From: Bacidia rubella
Taxonomy: Eukaryota; Ascomycota; Lecanoromycetes; Lecanorales; Ramalinaceae
Length of the DNA stretch: 64,000 bases
Reading direction: 5' to 3'
Assembly: GCA_032158265.1 (NCBI GenBank)
Contig: JAVTIF010000019.1
Location: 558,001-622,000 of the forward strand
Part shown: piece by piece, positions 52,879-62,577 of the stretch
Position numbering within the stretch: position 1 is the first letter of the stretch
Layout of the letters: every line of letters begins with the position of its first letter
Notes under the pieces: generated by a model
Database searches by the model: none
What the model saw: only the letters and a program-made list of their open reading frames with translations
What the model was told of the DNA's origin: nothing
Made by a program: the position numbers and the translations under genes

Positions 52879-54333
52879 CTAGACAGCAGACTGACGCATA
52901 GATGCACTACCTCGCTTGCCCTTTACCAAATTGCGTTTCCGCTGGCTTCTCTTCTTCACAGGATTATTATTGAACATGGAGCCAGGTCCAAAGTCAGGTG
53001 TTCCCCCTAGCGACCCAAAGATATCGCCCAGATAGTTAGTCGCAGGAATACCTTTCTCGAAGGTGCTGGCCCAGCCGTCAAGAATGCCTTGCACCACCTT
53101 TATGCCCGCCAGATAGATATTCGCAATCGCGGGTTCAAAGGCTCCTTGCTCTGCGTAGAAGAGGTTCACCGTACTAGGTTCACCTTCGTAAGGGCGGTCA
53201 AAGTCCGACGCTGTTCGCATGACAATCACACGACTATAGTCGGTTACGTTAGCAATGTCGCCGCGGAGAAGTGCTTCAAGCGTGGCATTGTCCTCTTGTG
53301 CAGTCGTGCAGTATGTGCCGCTGCCATTAGTGAAGAGTTTCGTGGTGTTCTCAAAGGCCTCGCTTAGCAGAGTGCCGCTGAAATACACATCTGAAGTAGC
53401 TACGTCGCAGGCTAGCACGCTCGGCGCCTCACTACCAGCTTGATAAAGGTTGGTTTGTGCATAGTTTGCTCGGTAGGCCTTAGCATCATCGGAGTCATTG
53501 AGTTGCGCCGTCTTTGCGAAACCAATTGCTAACTAATGTGATACCAGCGTCAGCCCAACAGCCTCGATGTCCTCACGCTCGGAGTTTGACCAACCTGCTG
53601 CAGATTCTCGTTGATCTCGAAGACCTCTGTGCCATAGATGCTTTGCGGATACTGCGTGGGATTTTCGCTTCCTAGTGGTACATATCTAGACAGCTCAGCA
53701 AAGGCTCGTATCGTAAGCAGCTTTCTCGGTTTACCCAGTAGAGAAATTGCCCGGTATCTCGCGAGCATCAAACTCATACTGCAAGGCTACCTGAACAGCA
53801 TACTTTGCAAAAGTGACCGAGGCAAGAGTGGCTACTTTCGGATTGATGCCAGCAATACCAGCCGCGAAGAAGTAAGTCTTTGTCAGATCGAATAGCGAAG
53901 AGAATGTCAAAGCAGTGATGCTTGATGCAGCATTGATCTCTACAGAAGTTCGTTAAGCAAATGCGCCTTCGCGAACCTGAAGACACTGACCGCTCTCGCC
54001 AATCACAATCTGGCAGACATCATGATTCTTGGTACAATGGACGTCCTGATAAAGAGGCGACAGACCAGGGACTGTAACGTTCTGCTCCAGGAGGTTGAAC
54101 TCGTCAATCCCATACCATGCCTCAGCTTCGGGATCAAACTTTTGGGCCAAGGTGGTCAGTCAATGCGGAACCATGTTGGGTACGGTTAAAGCATTTACCA
54201 TTGAAATGATCATGACCTTAGGTGCAATCTTTGTATCCCAGCGGCGTGAGACCGTTGACGCTGGCTTGGCAAGCACATTGCAGATCAATGTCGCTCCAGC
54301 CAGCAGCTGGCCAAAGATACGAAGGGAATGCAT
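52879..54333 (-). CDS. Purine nucleoside permease (NUP family)
   Basis: Related to the Candida NUP nucleoside permease, a family sharing the purine-nucleoside-phosphorylase fold. Five exons: 54333-54199, 54138-53991, 53939-53735, 53685-53595 and 53532-52879, giving 410 aa. N-terminal signal peptide (FGQLLAGATLICNVLA). Then IAPKVMIISMFDPEAEAWYG, NAASSITALTFSSLFDLTKT with YFFAAGIAGINPK, YVPLGSENPTQYPQSIYGTE, CDVATSDVYFSGTLLSEAFE and NYLGDIFGSLGGTPDFGPGS: the expected NUP landmarks in order. An unusual very basic tail (KKRSQRKRNLVKGKRG) ends the protein. All five splice phases agree. Confidence 0.92.
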
Positions 54334-54968
54334 GATCTGGGAGGATATGTGACTGCGTTTTGATTATAGAGGGGACGGAGAAGCAAAGGGTACCTGAGCA
54401 AGGCAGGTCTGCATATATGTGATTCTGCCATGGCCAATCTGGAGAAAGCCAACCTGCAATTCGCAGATGCAAGATCTTCACCTTCCTGATTCGTGCTGAA
54501 AATGGCGTCGGCGAGTTCCTGCGCCTGCTGATAACTGGATAAGGGACCGTTAGGCGGGTGTCAGCAGATTTGGGGCTTGGAACGGCTCCATCTCCGGGGG
54601 CCGCACGAGGCAAGTGGACGCTAAAACGTCATGTCGCATGAGCTTGCCGTGACACTCGGAATCCCGCGAAAGAGCCGTTCACAGCGCCCTCCTATTTCAA
54701 CGCTTCTTAAACGGTCGACTGCCATCCGACTGACAGGGGCAATTGGCCATGCTATGTCCCAGCAGCAGTAGGATCTTGCATCAGCCTGTTCGCATCCAAA
54801 GCAGGATACCGTGCAAGCCAAAAATTTGCCGCTCATCGTCATTGACCGATTCCGACCCGAGCGTTGTACCCCACCATCAGAGAGTATCATGACGCAAAGT
54901 AAGCTTCTCAACTCAACAACCGTATTACACAAGGCACCCCGGTAACAGCGCTCATTCCTCCCGCTGGA
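54334..54968. promoter_or_regulatory. Divergent promoter NUP gene / GFA-fold gene
   Basis: 635 bp between divergent starts. Nothing specific recognised. Confidence 0.5.
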
Positions 54969-55545
54969 ATGAAGTATCACGGAGGCTGCTATTGTGGTGA
55001 GGTCAGATACACCATCGACGCAGATCCTGAGGACACCAGATGCAGTATTTGCCACTGTTCCAACTGCAAAGCATGTTCCTCAGCTCCCTCCAAACCTGCA
55101 AGTAATTGATAAGCGACTAGAAATTCTTTGGTGGCGCTTTCGGCTTGACCACCAAGGTGCCACTGTCTTCCTTCTCCTACTCCTCCGACAGCAAGAAGCC
55201 TATAATCCATGAGGCGGACAATGGCAGCGGAGTCATGTTGCACCGCGAGTTCTGTGGAACATGCGGTAGCGGTATCCTGGAAGTCGGAGAAGGGGCGATG
55301 GAGTATGTATGCGCACTCCCTCGACCCTAACGTTGTCGCTGAGGTCGAGCAGCAAGTTTCGGTACGTAATGACAGGCACACTGGACAAACCAGGAGAATT
55401 GCCACCAAAGGGCGAGTTCTTTTGCCGAAAGCGGGAGGCTTGGATGCCTGAGGTAAACACTTATTTGCCCCTGCCAAAGAATAATGTTGACGATAGTCCG
55501 ATAAAGGTCCCTGGCATCTTTCACAAGCAGGAGATCAAGGAGTAA
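54969..55545 (+). CDS. GFA/CENP-V-fold zinc protein
   Basis: Member of the glutathione-dependent formaldehyde-activating (GFA) fold family; many members have no proven reaction. Four exons: 54969-55070, 55121-55306, 55357-55452 and 55507-55545, giving 140 aa. Zn-binding motifs are GGCYCGEVRY, CSICHCSNCK and EFCGTCGSG. The first intron is GC-AG (GCATGT...ACTAG), needed to give CSNCKKFFGGAFGLTTKV. The third intron is 54 nt, in frame and stop-free, so its retention would add 18 residues. The C-terminus FFCRKREAWMPEVPGIFHKQ is family-typical. The gene ends 25 bp from the end of BMT2 on the other strand. Confidence 0.85.
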
Positions 55546-55570
55546 TTAAGGGAGGAGATGCGAATTCTGC

Positions 55571-56509
55571 CTACCTTTTAGCTGCAGAGCTATGGCATTC
55601 CTTTGGTCGTGAGCAAGCTGTGTGCGGTAGTGCGATTGCAAAGTTGTTCCGGGAGCCTCCCGACCTTACCTGCTCTTTCTTCCCGTGCTTCAGAGGTTGC
55701 TCTTCTGTATTGTTATATTGCCAAAGGTAGTATACCAATTTTGCGCTGAGCTTCTCTCTCACTTTGCTGTATCCAAGGGTCTGCATTATTCCCTTCAGCT
55801 TCAAGTTGTCAAGGTATCTAGAATTAGTCACACAAGCCGCAGGAAGGACCAGAAAAAGAAATGGAAAGGTCCCAAGGCCCTCGACTGGCACGCGATCCGT
55901 CCGCCTGAGAAACCTTTTGATGCGGTCCAGCATGGCACCTCTTGCGACAGCTTCGTCGACGAAATTGAGGACCAGACTGAGACTGATGACATCGAAGCCT
56001 TCTTCAGCTAGAGCTTGTAAATCTGGTGTAGGTCGTTTCATGAAGTCTTGCTGCTTGATCATTGGATGTTGCGAATGTAGATCGATCCTTTCAATCGTAA
56101 AGATCTTGCTTCGGGCATAGGCGTTATCTACTTTGAGAGCTCCAATCTCAAGTAGCTTGAGTTGACCCTGAACCGTGCCAATTTCTTTTGCCCGCGCACG
56201 AAGGTCTTTAAACCATTCGACCAGGACCTTGCTCGAATCTCCTCCTCGCTCCACTGACTGGCCCTGTATGCTTGCAAACTGGTAAGTCCGTATGCCTCCA
56301 GCTGCTTTAATTTTCCCCTCGATCTCGTTGATGGTTTCCCTATCCTGCTGGGCTTTTGCATTCTTCAGCTGCCTCCGTAGACGATGATGTTCTTGAATCA
56401 ACAAGCGTGTCCCGTGAGAGGACAGGCTTGATGGAACCTCGACAGCTTTAGGTCGCGTAGAAGAGATTAGCTTCGATGCTTTCCTTCCTTGCTTCCTTTT
56501 CTGCGTCAT
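55571..56509 (-). CDS. BMT2: 25S rRNA adenine-N1 methyltransferase Bmt2
   Basis: Nucleolar methyltransferase making m1A in 25S rRNA (position 2142 in yeast). Single exon, 312 aa, near the usual length. The N-terminus is basic (KRKQGRKASKLISS), fitting nucleolar targeting. A helical region (RLLIQEHHRLRRQLKNA) precedes the SAM domain: LKLLEIGALKVDNAY (motif I), IERIDLHSQHPMIKQQDFM, and FDVISLSLVLNFVDEAVARG (motif IV region), then FLVLPAACVTNSRYL. The end is less conserved. Assignment rests on this ordered motif set, which is characteristic of Bmt2 rather than other Rossmann methyltransferases. Confidence 0.92.
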   Translation of the reverse strand: MTQKRKQGRKASKLISSTRPKAVEVPSSLSSHGTRLLIQEHHRLRRQLKNAKAQQDRETINEIEGKIKAAGGIRTYQFASIQGQSVERGGDSSKVLVEWFKDLRARAKEIGTVQGQLKLLEIGALKVDNAYARSKIFTIERIDLHSQHPMIKQQDFMKRPTPDLQALAEEGFDVISLSLVLNFVDEAVARGAMLDRIKRFLRRTDRVPVEGLGTFPFLFLVLPAACVTNSRYLDNLKLKGIMQTLGYSKVREKLSAKLVYYLWQYNNTEEQPLKHGKKEQVRSGGSRNNFAIALPHTACSRPKECHSSAAKR

Positions 56510-56879
56510 TGTAGGTTGGTAGATCGCCTGAGCCAGCCGTGGCTGATCATCTTTCTGTTCACATTATGGTATAGCGTTCTTCGAAATAACGACTGGAACC
56601 ACGGTAGATGATGTCCTTCAAAGAAGAAAATTTTGGGTACGACGAGGCGTTATGTGCGATTCCGGTAGGAGATTAAAAGGATTCACTACCTACACCTGCT
56701 TCACTTGCTGAACCACATATCTTTGTACATATATACTTTCGTTGTTTGTAACTGTTTTGACACCATACTGCATGACCCTCAACTCCATCTCGCCAGCACT
56801 TCTCTAATATTGGTCTTGCATCATGGTGTGGCGCAACCACCTCCGATAACGTCCAAAGTACTATGAATGCTCCTTGTCC
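56510..56879. promoter_or_regulatory. Divergent promoter BMT2 / GT31-like gene
   Basis: 370 bp between divergent starts. No element recognised. Confidence 0.45.
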
Positions 56880-58415
56880 ATGCGCCAACATGTATATCAA
56901 CAGGTCCATGTGCTCAGTGGATTGCGAACAATGCTTTGCGGTCGAAAGAGTGTGGCGATAGCGACTGTCATCCTCTTCGTCTTTTCTGCGGCTCTTGTCC
57001 TACGCATCTTCCCTGAATCAAGAGAAGCATCCTCACAATGGGTCCAATCCCTCAGGGGTCAATCATACAGATATTGTCCAGAGAATGTTGATTGGTTGCA
57101 TGAGCTGGACCTTACGTTCCCCATTGCCTACGCTCGACGCGACATCCTCATCAGACCGCGCCCTGGTGTCAAGCGGGAAACCCTAACGAGAGTTCATGAA
57201 AAGCTATTTCCTCCCTTTCAGAGCTTAGACATTATCGACGATGCTACAGCTCGACTCAAATACTGTAAAGCGCCTCTCGTCCTAGAGCTTCCCGCGTCTC
57301 CCAGTGAGAATACCAAAGCCTCGCATATCCTGTTCGGCCTCATCGCCTCTCTACCAGAGCTCGAAGCCGCCATTCTACAGCTTCAACGATGGCTGCCAGG
57401 CTCAGAGGCCAAATTTTTTGCGATAATAACCCCAGATGCAGGAAGTCAGGCCGCAAATATATCGTCTAGAGAAGCCCAGGGCATGACCACGGTACAATCC
57501 CGAATGAAGGAGTTGGATATGAACGTGGAGCTTCTCAGGTCATCAGATCTCAGTAGCAGCTCAGATGTTGATAGTCTTACTCTCGTGAAAACGCTCTATG
57601 ATAAACGCCAAGGAACCACTCAATGGATCAGTCTAATCAACAAAGACACTTTCTTCCCATCGATTCCAGCTCTTGCATCCATGCTGTCTAAATGGAACGC
57701 ACACGAAGAGTATTACCTCGGTGGACTTCCTGACGCTTGGGGGGACGTAATGCATTTTGGATTGATAGGCCACATCGGCGCAGGCATCTTCTTGTCCATG
57801 GCCCTGGTCCGAACCATGGCATCTGAGTACGAATATTGTTCTCAAGCAACAAATACGATGTTTGGAGATCGAAAGATAACACAATGTATAAACGAGCTTT
57901 CTGAGACGAGACTGACGAATGAGCGAGAGCTGCATTTACTCAACATATCTGGCGATTTGTCCGGTTTCTATGAGAGCGGACGCTTTCCTGTATCTATCCA
58001 CAATCGGCAATCCGGAGCTGCTTCCCTAGAAGGTCAAAATATACCGATGGCGCACCAGATCGCCGATCTTTGTAATGAGTGTTTTCTACAAAGATGGCAG
58101 TTTGATGATAATGTCATCCTTGCCAACGGCTATTCAGTATCTCGATATAGCAAAAACAGTCTGAAAGCCGCAAGACTGGATCGAATGGAGCAAACATGGG
58201 CAGATGGGGCCACACACGAAGCATCGAACAATCCTGGCTTTGACCACTCTTTAGGGCCCACAAGGCCACCTCTTGTCCTGAATGAAGAGAAGTTTCAGTA
58301 CAGGTTGACCCACTCCAAACCGGTTAACGGTGGTGTCAGACAGGCTTACTTCCATCAAGGCGTGAATGGCGACGCAGATGGGCTCTTAGAGATCTTTTGG
58401 AGACTCGAGAAATGA
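56880..58415 (+). CDS. Type II membrane glycosyltransferase-like protein (GT31/Fringe-like)
   Basis: Single exon, 511 aa from the ATG at 56880 (another in-frame ATG at 56931 sits just before the membrane anchor). A short cytosolic end is followed by one helix (SVAIATVILFVFSAALVLRI), so a Golgi type II topology is likely. The lumenal part matches fungal Fringe-like GT31 proteins: KASHILFGLIASLPELEAAI, WISLINKDTFFPSIPALASM, YYLGGLPDAWGDVMHFGLIG and IGAGIFLSMALV. The metal-binding DDD that usually precedes TFFP reads NKD here, so activity is in doubt. Substrate unknown. Confidence 0.75.
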   Translation: MRQHVYQQVHVLSGLRTMLCGRKSVAIATVILFVFSAALVLRIFPESREASSQWVQSLRGQSYRYCPENVDWLHELDLTFPIAYARRDILIRPRPGVKRETLTRVHEKLFPPFQSLDIIDDATARLKYCKAPLVLELPASPSENTKASHILFGLIASLPELEAAILQLQRWLPGSEAKFFAIITPDAGSQAANISSREAQGMTTVQSRMKELDMNVELLRSSDLSSSSDVDSLTLVKTLYDKRQGTTQWISLINKDTFFPSIPALASMLSKWNAHEEYYLGGLPDAWGDVMHFGLIGHIGAGIFLSMALVRTMASEYEYCSQATNTMFGDRKITQCINELSETRLTNERELHLLNISGDLSGFYESGRFPVSIHNRQSGAASLEGQNIPMAHQIADLCNECFLQRWQFDDNVILANGYSVSRYSKNSLKAARLDRMEQTWADGATHEASNNPGFDHSLGPTRPPLVLNEEKFQYRLTHSKPVNGGVRQAYFHQGVNGDADGLLEIFWRLEK

Positions 58416-58777
58416 ATTGGATAGCTTTACGAAGATGATGGTGACGAGCTTAATGGATATCGAGGATTTTGTATCATAGTACGCGAGTCATCGCCGAAGC
58501 CTTCTTTTCTTGGACATATTTGATTTGTAATTGTTGAGTGTGATTATGTAGTGGACTGAAGATGGCGTTAGGCGAAAGTGTTGGGAACAAGCATCTGTCA
58601 ACAAGACGATCTCTAGTCCTTTGTAGTTAGCAAATTATCATTAAGAATTATACATCGAAGACTGGCATGACGTCTTTCACAAAGCTCCCTTCTTCGGCGG
58701 AGATGTCGCAACAACCGAGCCAAGCTACACAAACAATACCCAAAGTCTTTTCATGAATAGCGCAAAGATTCGGCGAC
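58416..58777. other. Intergenic, HAM1 promoter
   Basis: 362 bp between tandem plus-strand genes. Nothing recognised. Confidence 0.45.
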
Positions 58778-59552
58778 ATGGTGATCAAAGAATTGAATTT
58801 TATTACAGGCAATAAGAACAAATTGTCTGAAGTGCAATCAATACTAGGCGATGCAGTCCCTTTGAAAAGCCAAGCGCTGGACCTTGTAGAGACTCAAGGC
58901 ACGATTGAAGAGATTTCAAAGGACAAATGCCGAAGAGCTGCAAGCCAAGTAAGTAACCAACGCGGGTCAACAATCTGGACTACTGAGTAGTACTACAGGT
59001 TGGAGGACCCGTGATAACAGAAGACACTTGTCTATGTTTCAAGGCTCTGAAGGACCTCCCGGGCCCGTATATGTATAGCCACCCGTCATCAATCGAACGA
59101 TGTCGCTATCACGCTAATGCTCTCCGCAGTAAGTGGTTTCTCCAAGCGCTAGGCCATGAAGGCCTCAATAATCTCCTCATGGCGTATGAAGACAAGAGTG
59201 CTCAAGCAGTCTGCACCTTCGCTTACTGCGAGGGACCCGGCCACGAACCCTTGATTTTCGAAGGGAGAGTCAATGTATGGTGCCGATACATCTCCTTTAG
59301 ATAGCCGTTACTAACAATCGAATAGGGCAAGATAGTCCCAGCTCGTGGCCCGAGTAATTTCGGTGCGTCATCCGCTGCGCTTCAGTTCACGTATCAAGTG
59401 TTTTGCTAAAATCCTCAGGCTGGGACCCTATTTTTGAATACGAAGGGGAGACTTACGCCGAAATGAACAAGGCCAAAAAGAACAGCCTGTCCCACCGCGC
59501 TCTCGCTCTTGCAGAACTCAAGGAGTGGATGGAGACTCAGATGCAGTCGTAG
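58778..59552 (+). CDS. HAM1: Inosine triphosphate pyrophosphatase
   Basis: House-cleaning enzyme that hydrolyses ITP/XTP and their deoxy forms to monophosphates. Five exons: 58778-58948, 58999-59072, 59130-59274, 59326-59362 and 59419-59552, giving 186 aa, the normal Ham1 size. Motifs in order: LNFITGNKNKLSEVQ (substrate loop), VGGPVITEDTCLCFKAL, LPGPYIKWFLQALGHEGLNN (joined across the second intron), GKIVPARGPSNFGWDPIF and SLSHRALALAELKEWM. The 37-nt fourth exon is short but fixed by this conserved stretch. Convergent with FAP7, 42 bp apart, so the two 3' UTRs must overlap. Confidence 0.96.
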
Positions 59553-59594
59553 TCTTAGTAATGGGAAAGTCTCAACAACCTGGCTCTTCCTCAA

Positions 59595-60152
59595 TCATCC
59601 TTCTTTCTCGAGCTTAGTGTTCTTGGCCCACTCTTCCTTCCACTTCCCAGCCCACTCTTCAATCCTCTTGACGTTAGCCTCTACATCGTCGTCTTGATCA
59701 CTCCTCAGCTCCACTACAATCTTCTCGTCGAACCCCCCCCTAGCCTCTTCAATCAACACACCCATAATTTCGCTATCCAAATTCTCTTGCAACTTTTTCT
59801 CCCCATAACCCCTCGCCTTCAAGCGATCATAAAGCTTCGTCGAATCTGTTCTCAGCACGACTACGAGATCAATCCAGGACTCAGGAAAAAGATCGCAAGC
59901 GTGCCAGTCAATGAGAAGGCCGCCTTGTGTGGGAAGAGAATATTCTTCTTCCAGGGTATCGAGGAGCTGGTCTTCGTCGACGATCCAGCTCTTAAAGTCT
60001 TGGTCCCAACCCTCGTGACAGCCCTTCTCCTTAACGACTTTGTTGATTGAAAGGTGCTTCAAGTCGCTGTTGTCCGCTAGAAGCTCGCAGTGGCTTGTCT
60101 TGCCCACGCCAGGTGTGCCCGTTATGATAATGTTGGGCTGGGTCCTGGCCAT
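59595..60152 (-). CDS. FAP7: Adenylate kinase/ATPase Fap7 (hCINAP)
   Basis: Nuclear adenylate-kinase-like ATPase needed for the last step of 18S rRNA maturation. Single exon, 185 aa from the ATG at 60152; the frame extends upstream only to a TTG. P-loop GTPGVGKTS at residues 11-19, then HLSINKVVKEKGCHEGWDQD, LLIDWHACDLFPESWIDLVV (typical DxHxxDLFP motif) and VLRTDSTKLYDRLKARGY. The C-terminal EEWAGKWKEEWAKN ends as usual. Partner in ribosome assembly is uS11 in yeast (knowledge of the family). Confidence 0.95.
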   Translation of the reverse strand: MARTQPNIIITGTPGVGKTSHCELLADNSDLKHLSINKVVKEKGCHEGWDQDFKSWIVDEDQLLDTLEEEYSLPTQGGLLIDWHACDLFPESWIDLVVVLRTDSTKLYDRLKARGYGEKKLQENLDSEIMGVLIEEARGGFDEKIVVELRSDQDDDVEANVKRIEEWAGKWKEEWAKNTKLEKEG

Positions 60153-60601
60153 GCTTGAGACTGCTGTAGAGCCTGGCAAAGGATAGAATTAGGGATGAGA
60201 AATGACAGAAAAGGCCCTTCGAAGCCACCAATTGAAAGGCTAAATATATGAGCTGGCTTTACAGGCGCCCTGGGGAGTGGTAGCTCTAGGAGGGACACCC
60301 TGAAACTTCTTATTCAGGGAGGATGGCACAAAGAGGCCTGCAACGCGCTAGTGGATAGCCTTAGCCCCAACTTCTTACCTAGAGCCGTCTTTCAAGGAGA
60401 GGACAGACCTGGTCTAGCGTTGTTACTAGCGCGTTGCAGGACTTTCGTGTCGTCCTCCGTAAATGGCATATGCTCTTTTGCCATAAGCATGACCAACTTT
60501 GGACCGTGACGAGACGCTACTGAGTAGAAGCCTAGTATGGTAGGACACTCACTATACCGTTATCGCACAGACCAAGGTACCATCTTACAGATCTAATAGT
60601 C
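60153..60601. other. Divergent gap FAP7 / P450 relic
   Basis: 449 bp. Nothing recognised beyond the promoter of FAP7. Confidence 0.45.
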
Positions 60602-62326
60602 ATGGAAGCCTCTTCTTACGACAGTTGGTATCTTACAAAGATACCTGCATCGATTACTTTATCTTTTATGATATCGGTACTACTTGTTGTCTGCAGCACG
60701 GGCATGGTCATGAGAAGAGCCTACAGCGGCAGTCTGTTCAGCAGCTCGAAAGGGCGGTCCCAGGAGCCCGCCGTAATACCTCACTGGATCCCTTATTTCG
60801 GTCACTTCTTCCGGCTGTTCATTGACTGGCACGCTTTCTTGAGGGCGAACAGGTGAGTGAGCAGACTCTCAAGCATTGTTCCATTTCTGAATGTAATCAA
60901 GCTCTCTGGCTAAGGATAGTGGGTTGCTGGTCGTTCGACTTCTTGGACGAAAATGTAGGATTATTTTTGATCCGGATATGGGCAGAGAGCTACAGCAGCA
61001 ACATGCTTCATGCCTAAACTTGAGCGTCCCCAATTGGCGAATGCTTGTCAACGTCTATGGCCTCAATCCCAAGCATTCCAAAGCATTTGAGAAAGTCAGC
61101 GAGACCAGTAATGTTCTCCGTCAAGGGTTTGCGTCAATCCCTAATCTAGACGTCCATACTTTAATTGAGAAGTCTCTTCCAGATTTCGTGTCCTTTAGTG
61201 GAAGTTTCATCGATCAGCACGAGTGGGAGCGTTCAGCAAATGCAGTGCTGACGCAGCAGACCTATGGCATGAAAATCCGCCCTGCTGTCGAGATTGACCT
61301 TGTAGCATTGGTTAGGAGTTTCGCCGGATGGCTTCAAGTGACGTCGCTGCTCGGGGAAGAGTTCCTACAAGTCTTCCCTTCAACATTGCAGGACGTGTCA
61401 GATATGGAAAGGGGGTGGAAGTTTTTAGCGATAGGCGTACCGATTTGGGTTCCTATCCCAGCTTCAACCAGAGCATATAGAGGCCGAAGAAACCTGCTGA
61501 ACGCTTTATGCTTGTTTCATCAAGTGTTGGACGCGGAAGCAAACGATGATCCACTGCCGGACCCTTGGAGGGATCTAAGTGATGTGAGCTTGCTTATCAA
61601 GGCAAGGAGTAATTTTTGGCGGCACCAAGGGGTACCGATTGCGTTGAGAGCCAGCCTTGATCTAGCATTGATGTGGAAGTGAGGATACACTGAAGCGTTA
61701 CAACATATTCAGCTGTCGTTTGCTGACCGCAAGTTAGTACGAGTGTCCAATACAGTACCTTGGCTTGCTGGGTGCTACTTCATATCCTAATCAATCCGGA
61801 CTTATTGGACGACATCAGACGAGAAACTCGGCCTCATGTCCGGGTGATTCCTGGACCCAAGTTTGGGGTAATCTCAGCACAGCCCTCCATTCAGATTAAC
61901 AAAGATGAGCTTTGCAGCTCTTGCCCAAGCTTAAATGGTTGCTTTTCCGATTGCGTCAGAAATTACTGCTTACTTCTGCCACCGACGAAGGTTGAGCGGC
62001 CATTCGAACTATCGAGACCCAATGGGCAACCGGTGTCTCAGCCCGATAAGTATCTTTTTGATAGTGAAACCTACGTGGTGACAGGAGGCCTGTTGGCCGA
62101 TTGCCAGACCAGCCATTCGGAAGCGACAGGGCTTTACAATGATTCGGTTCCGACACATTTAAACGAAGGTATTTGTACCTTGGTGTCCGGCGTTCTGTCA
62201 CTCTGGGACCTGTCGCCAGGGCAATCAAAGCTTTGGAATTTGCCAAGACCATCGTCCACTTCCTCACTTAGCCAACCTGCAACCGATGTAAGAGTAGCAA
62301 TTGCTCAAAGAGACCATTCTGAATGA
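60602..62326 (+). pseudogene. Degenerate cytochrome P450 gene
   Basis: The first two thirds look like a fungal P450 of the CYP7/CYP8-like kind. Exons 60602-60852 and 60920-61678 give the membrane anchor (LSFMISVLLVVCSTGMVM), VIPHWIPYFGHFFRL, FDPDMGRELQQQHASCLN and a long helical core. A third exon from about 61744 continues with STLACWVLLHILINPDLLDD and DELCSSCPSLNGCFSDCVRN. Two things are wrong: the ExxR position reads DCVR (Asp for Glu), and the heme-ligand motif FxxGxxxCxG is missing. Near 62,165 the P450-like sequence shifts to another frame (DTFKRRYLYLGVRRS, then ARAIKALEFAKTIVHFL), where Cys is also absent. I infer a recently decayed gene; an unusual intron is the alternative. Confidence 0.6.
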
Positions 62327-62577
62327 ATAGAGTATACTTCCACAAATTGATGAATGTCATTCTATAAGCAAGTATGCTAACAAGGAACCTAAATGTAGTC
62401 TACCCTACCCCGATTGAACGACATTGGCTGTTGATATGACGGAGAAACGCGACGAAAAGCTTGTGCAGAGCTCAGTGGTGAACGACTGCTGTCACAAACC
62501 TTCCCAGCCTGGCTTAGGGGCGACACGAGCTGTCAACCTGCTGCTGTTAGCCTACACTGCAGCTGCTAAGGCAATAC

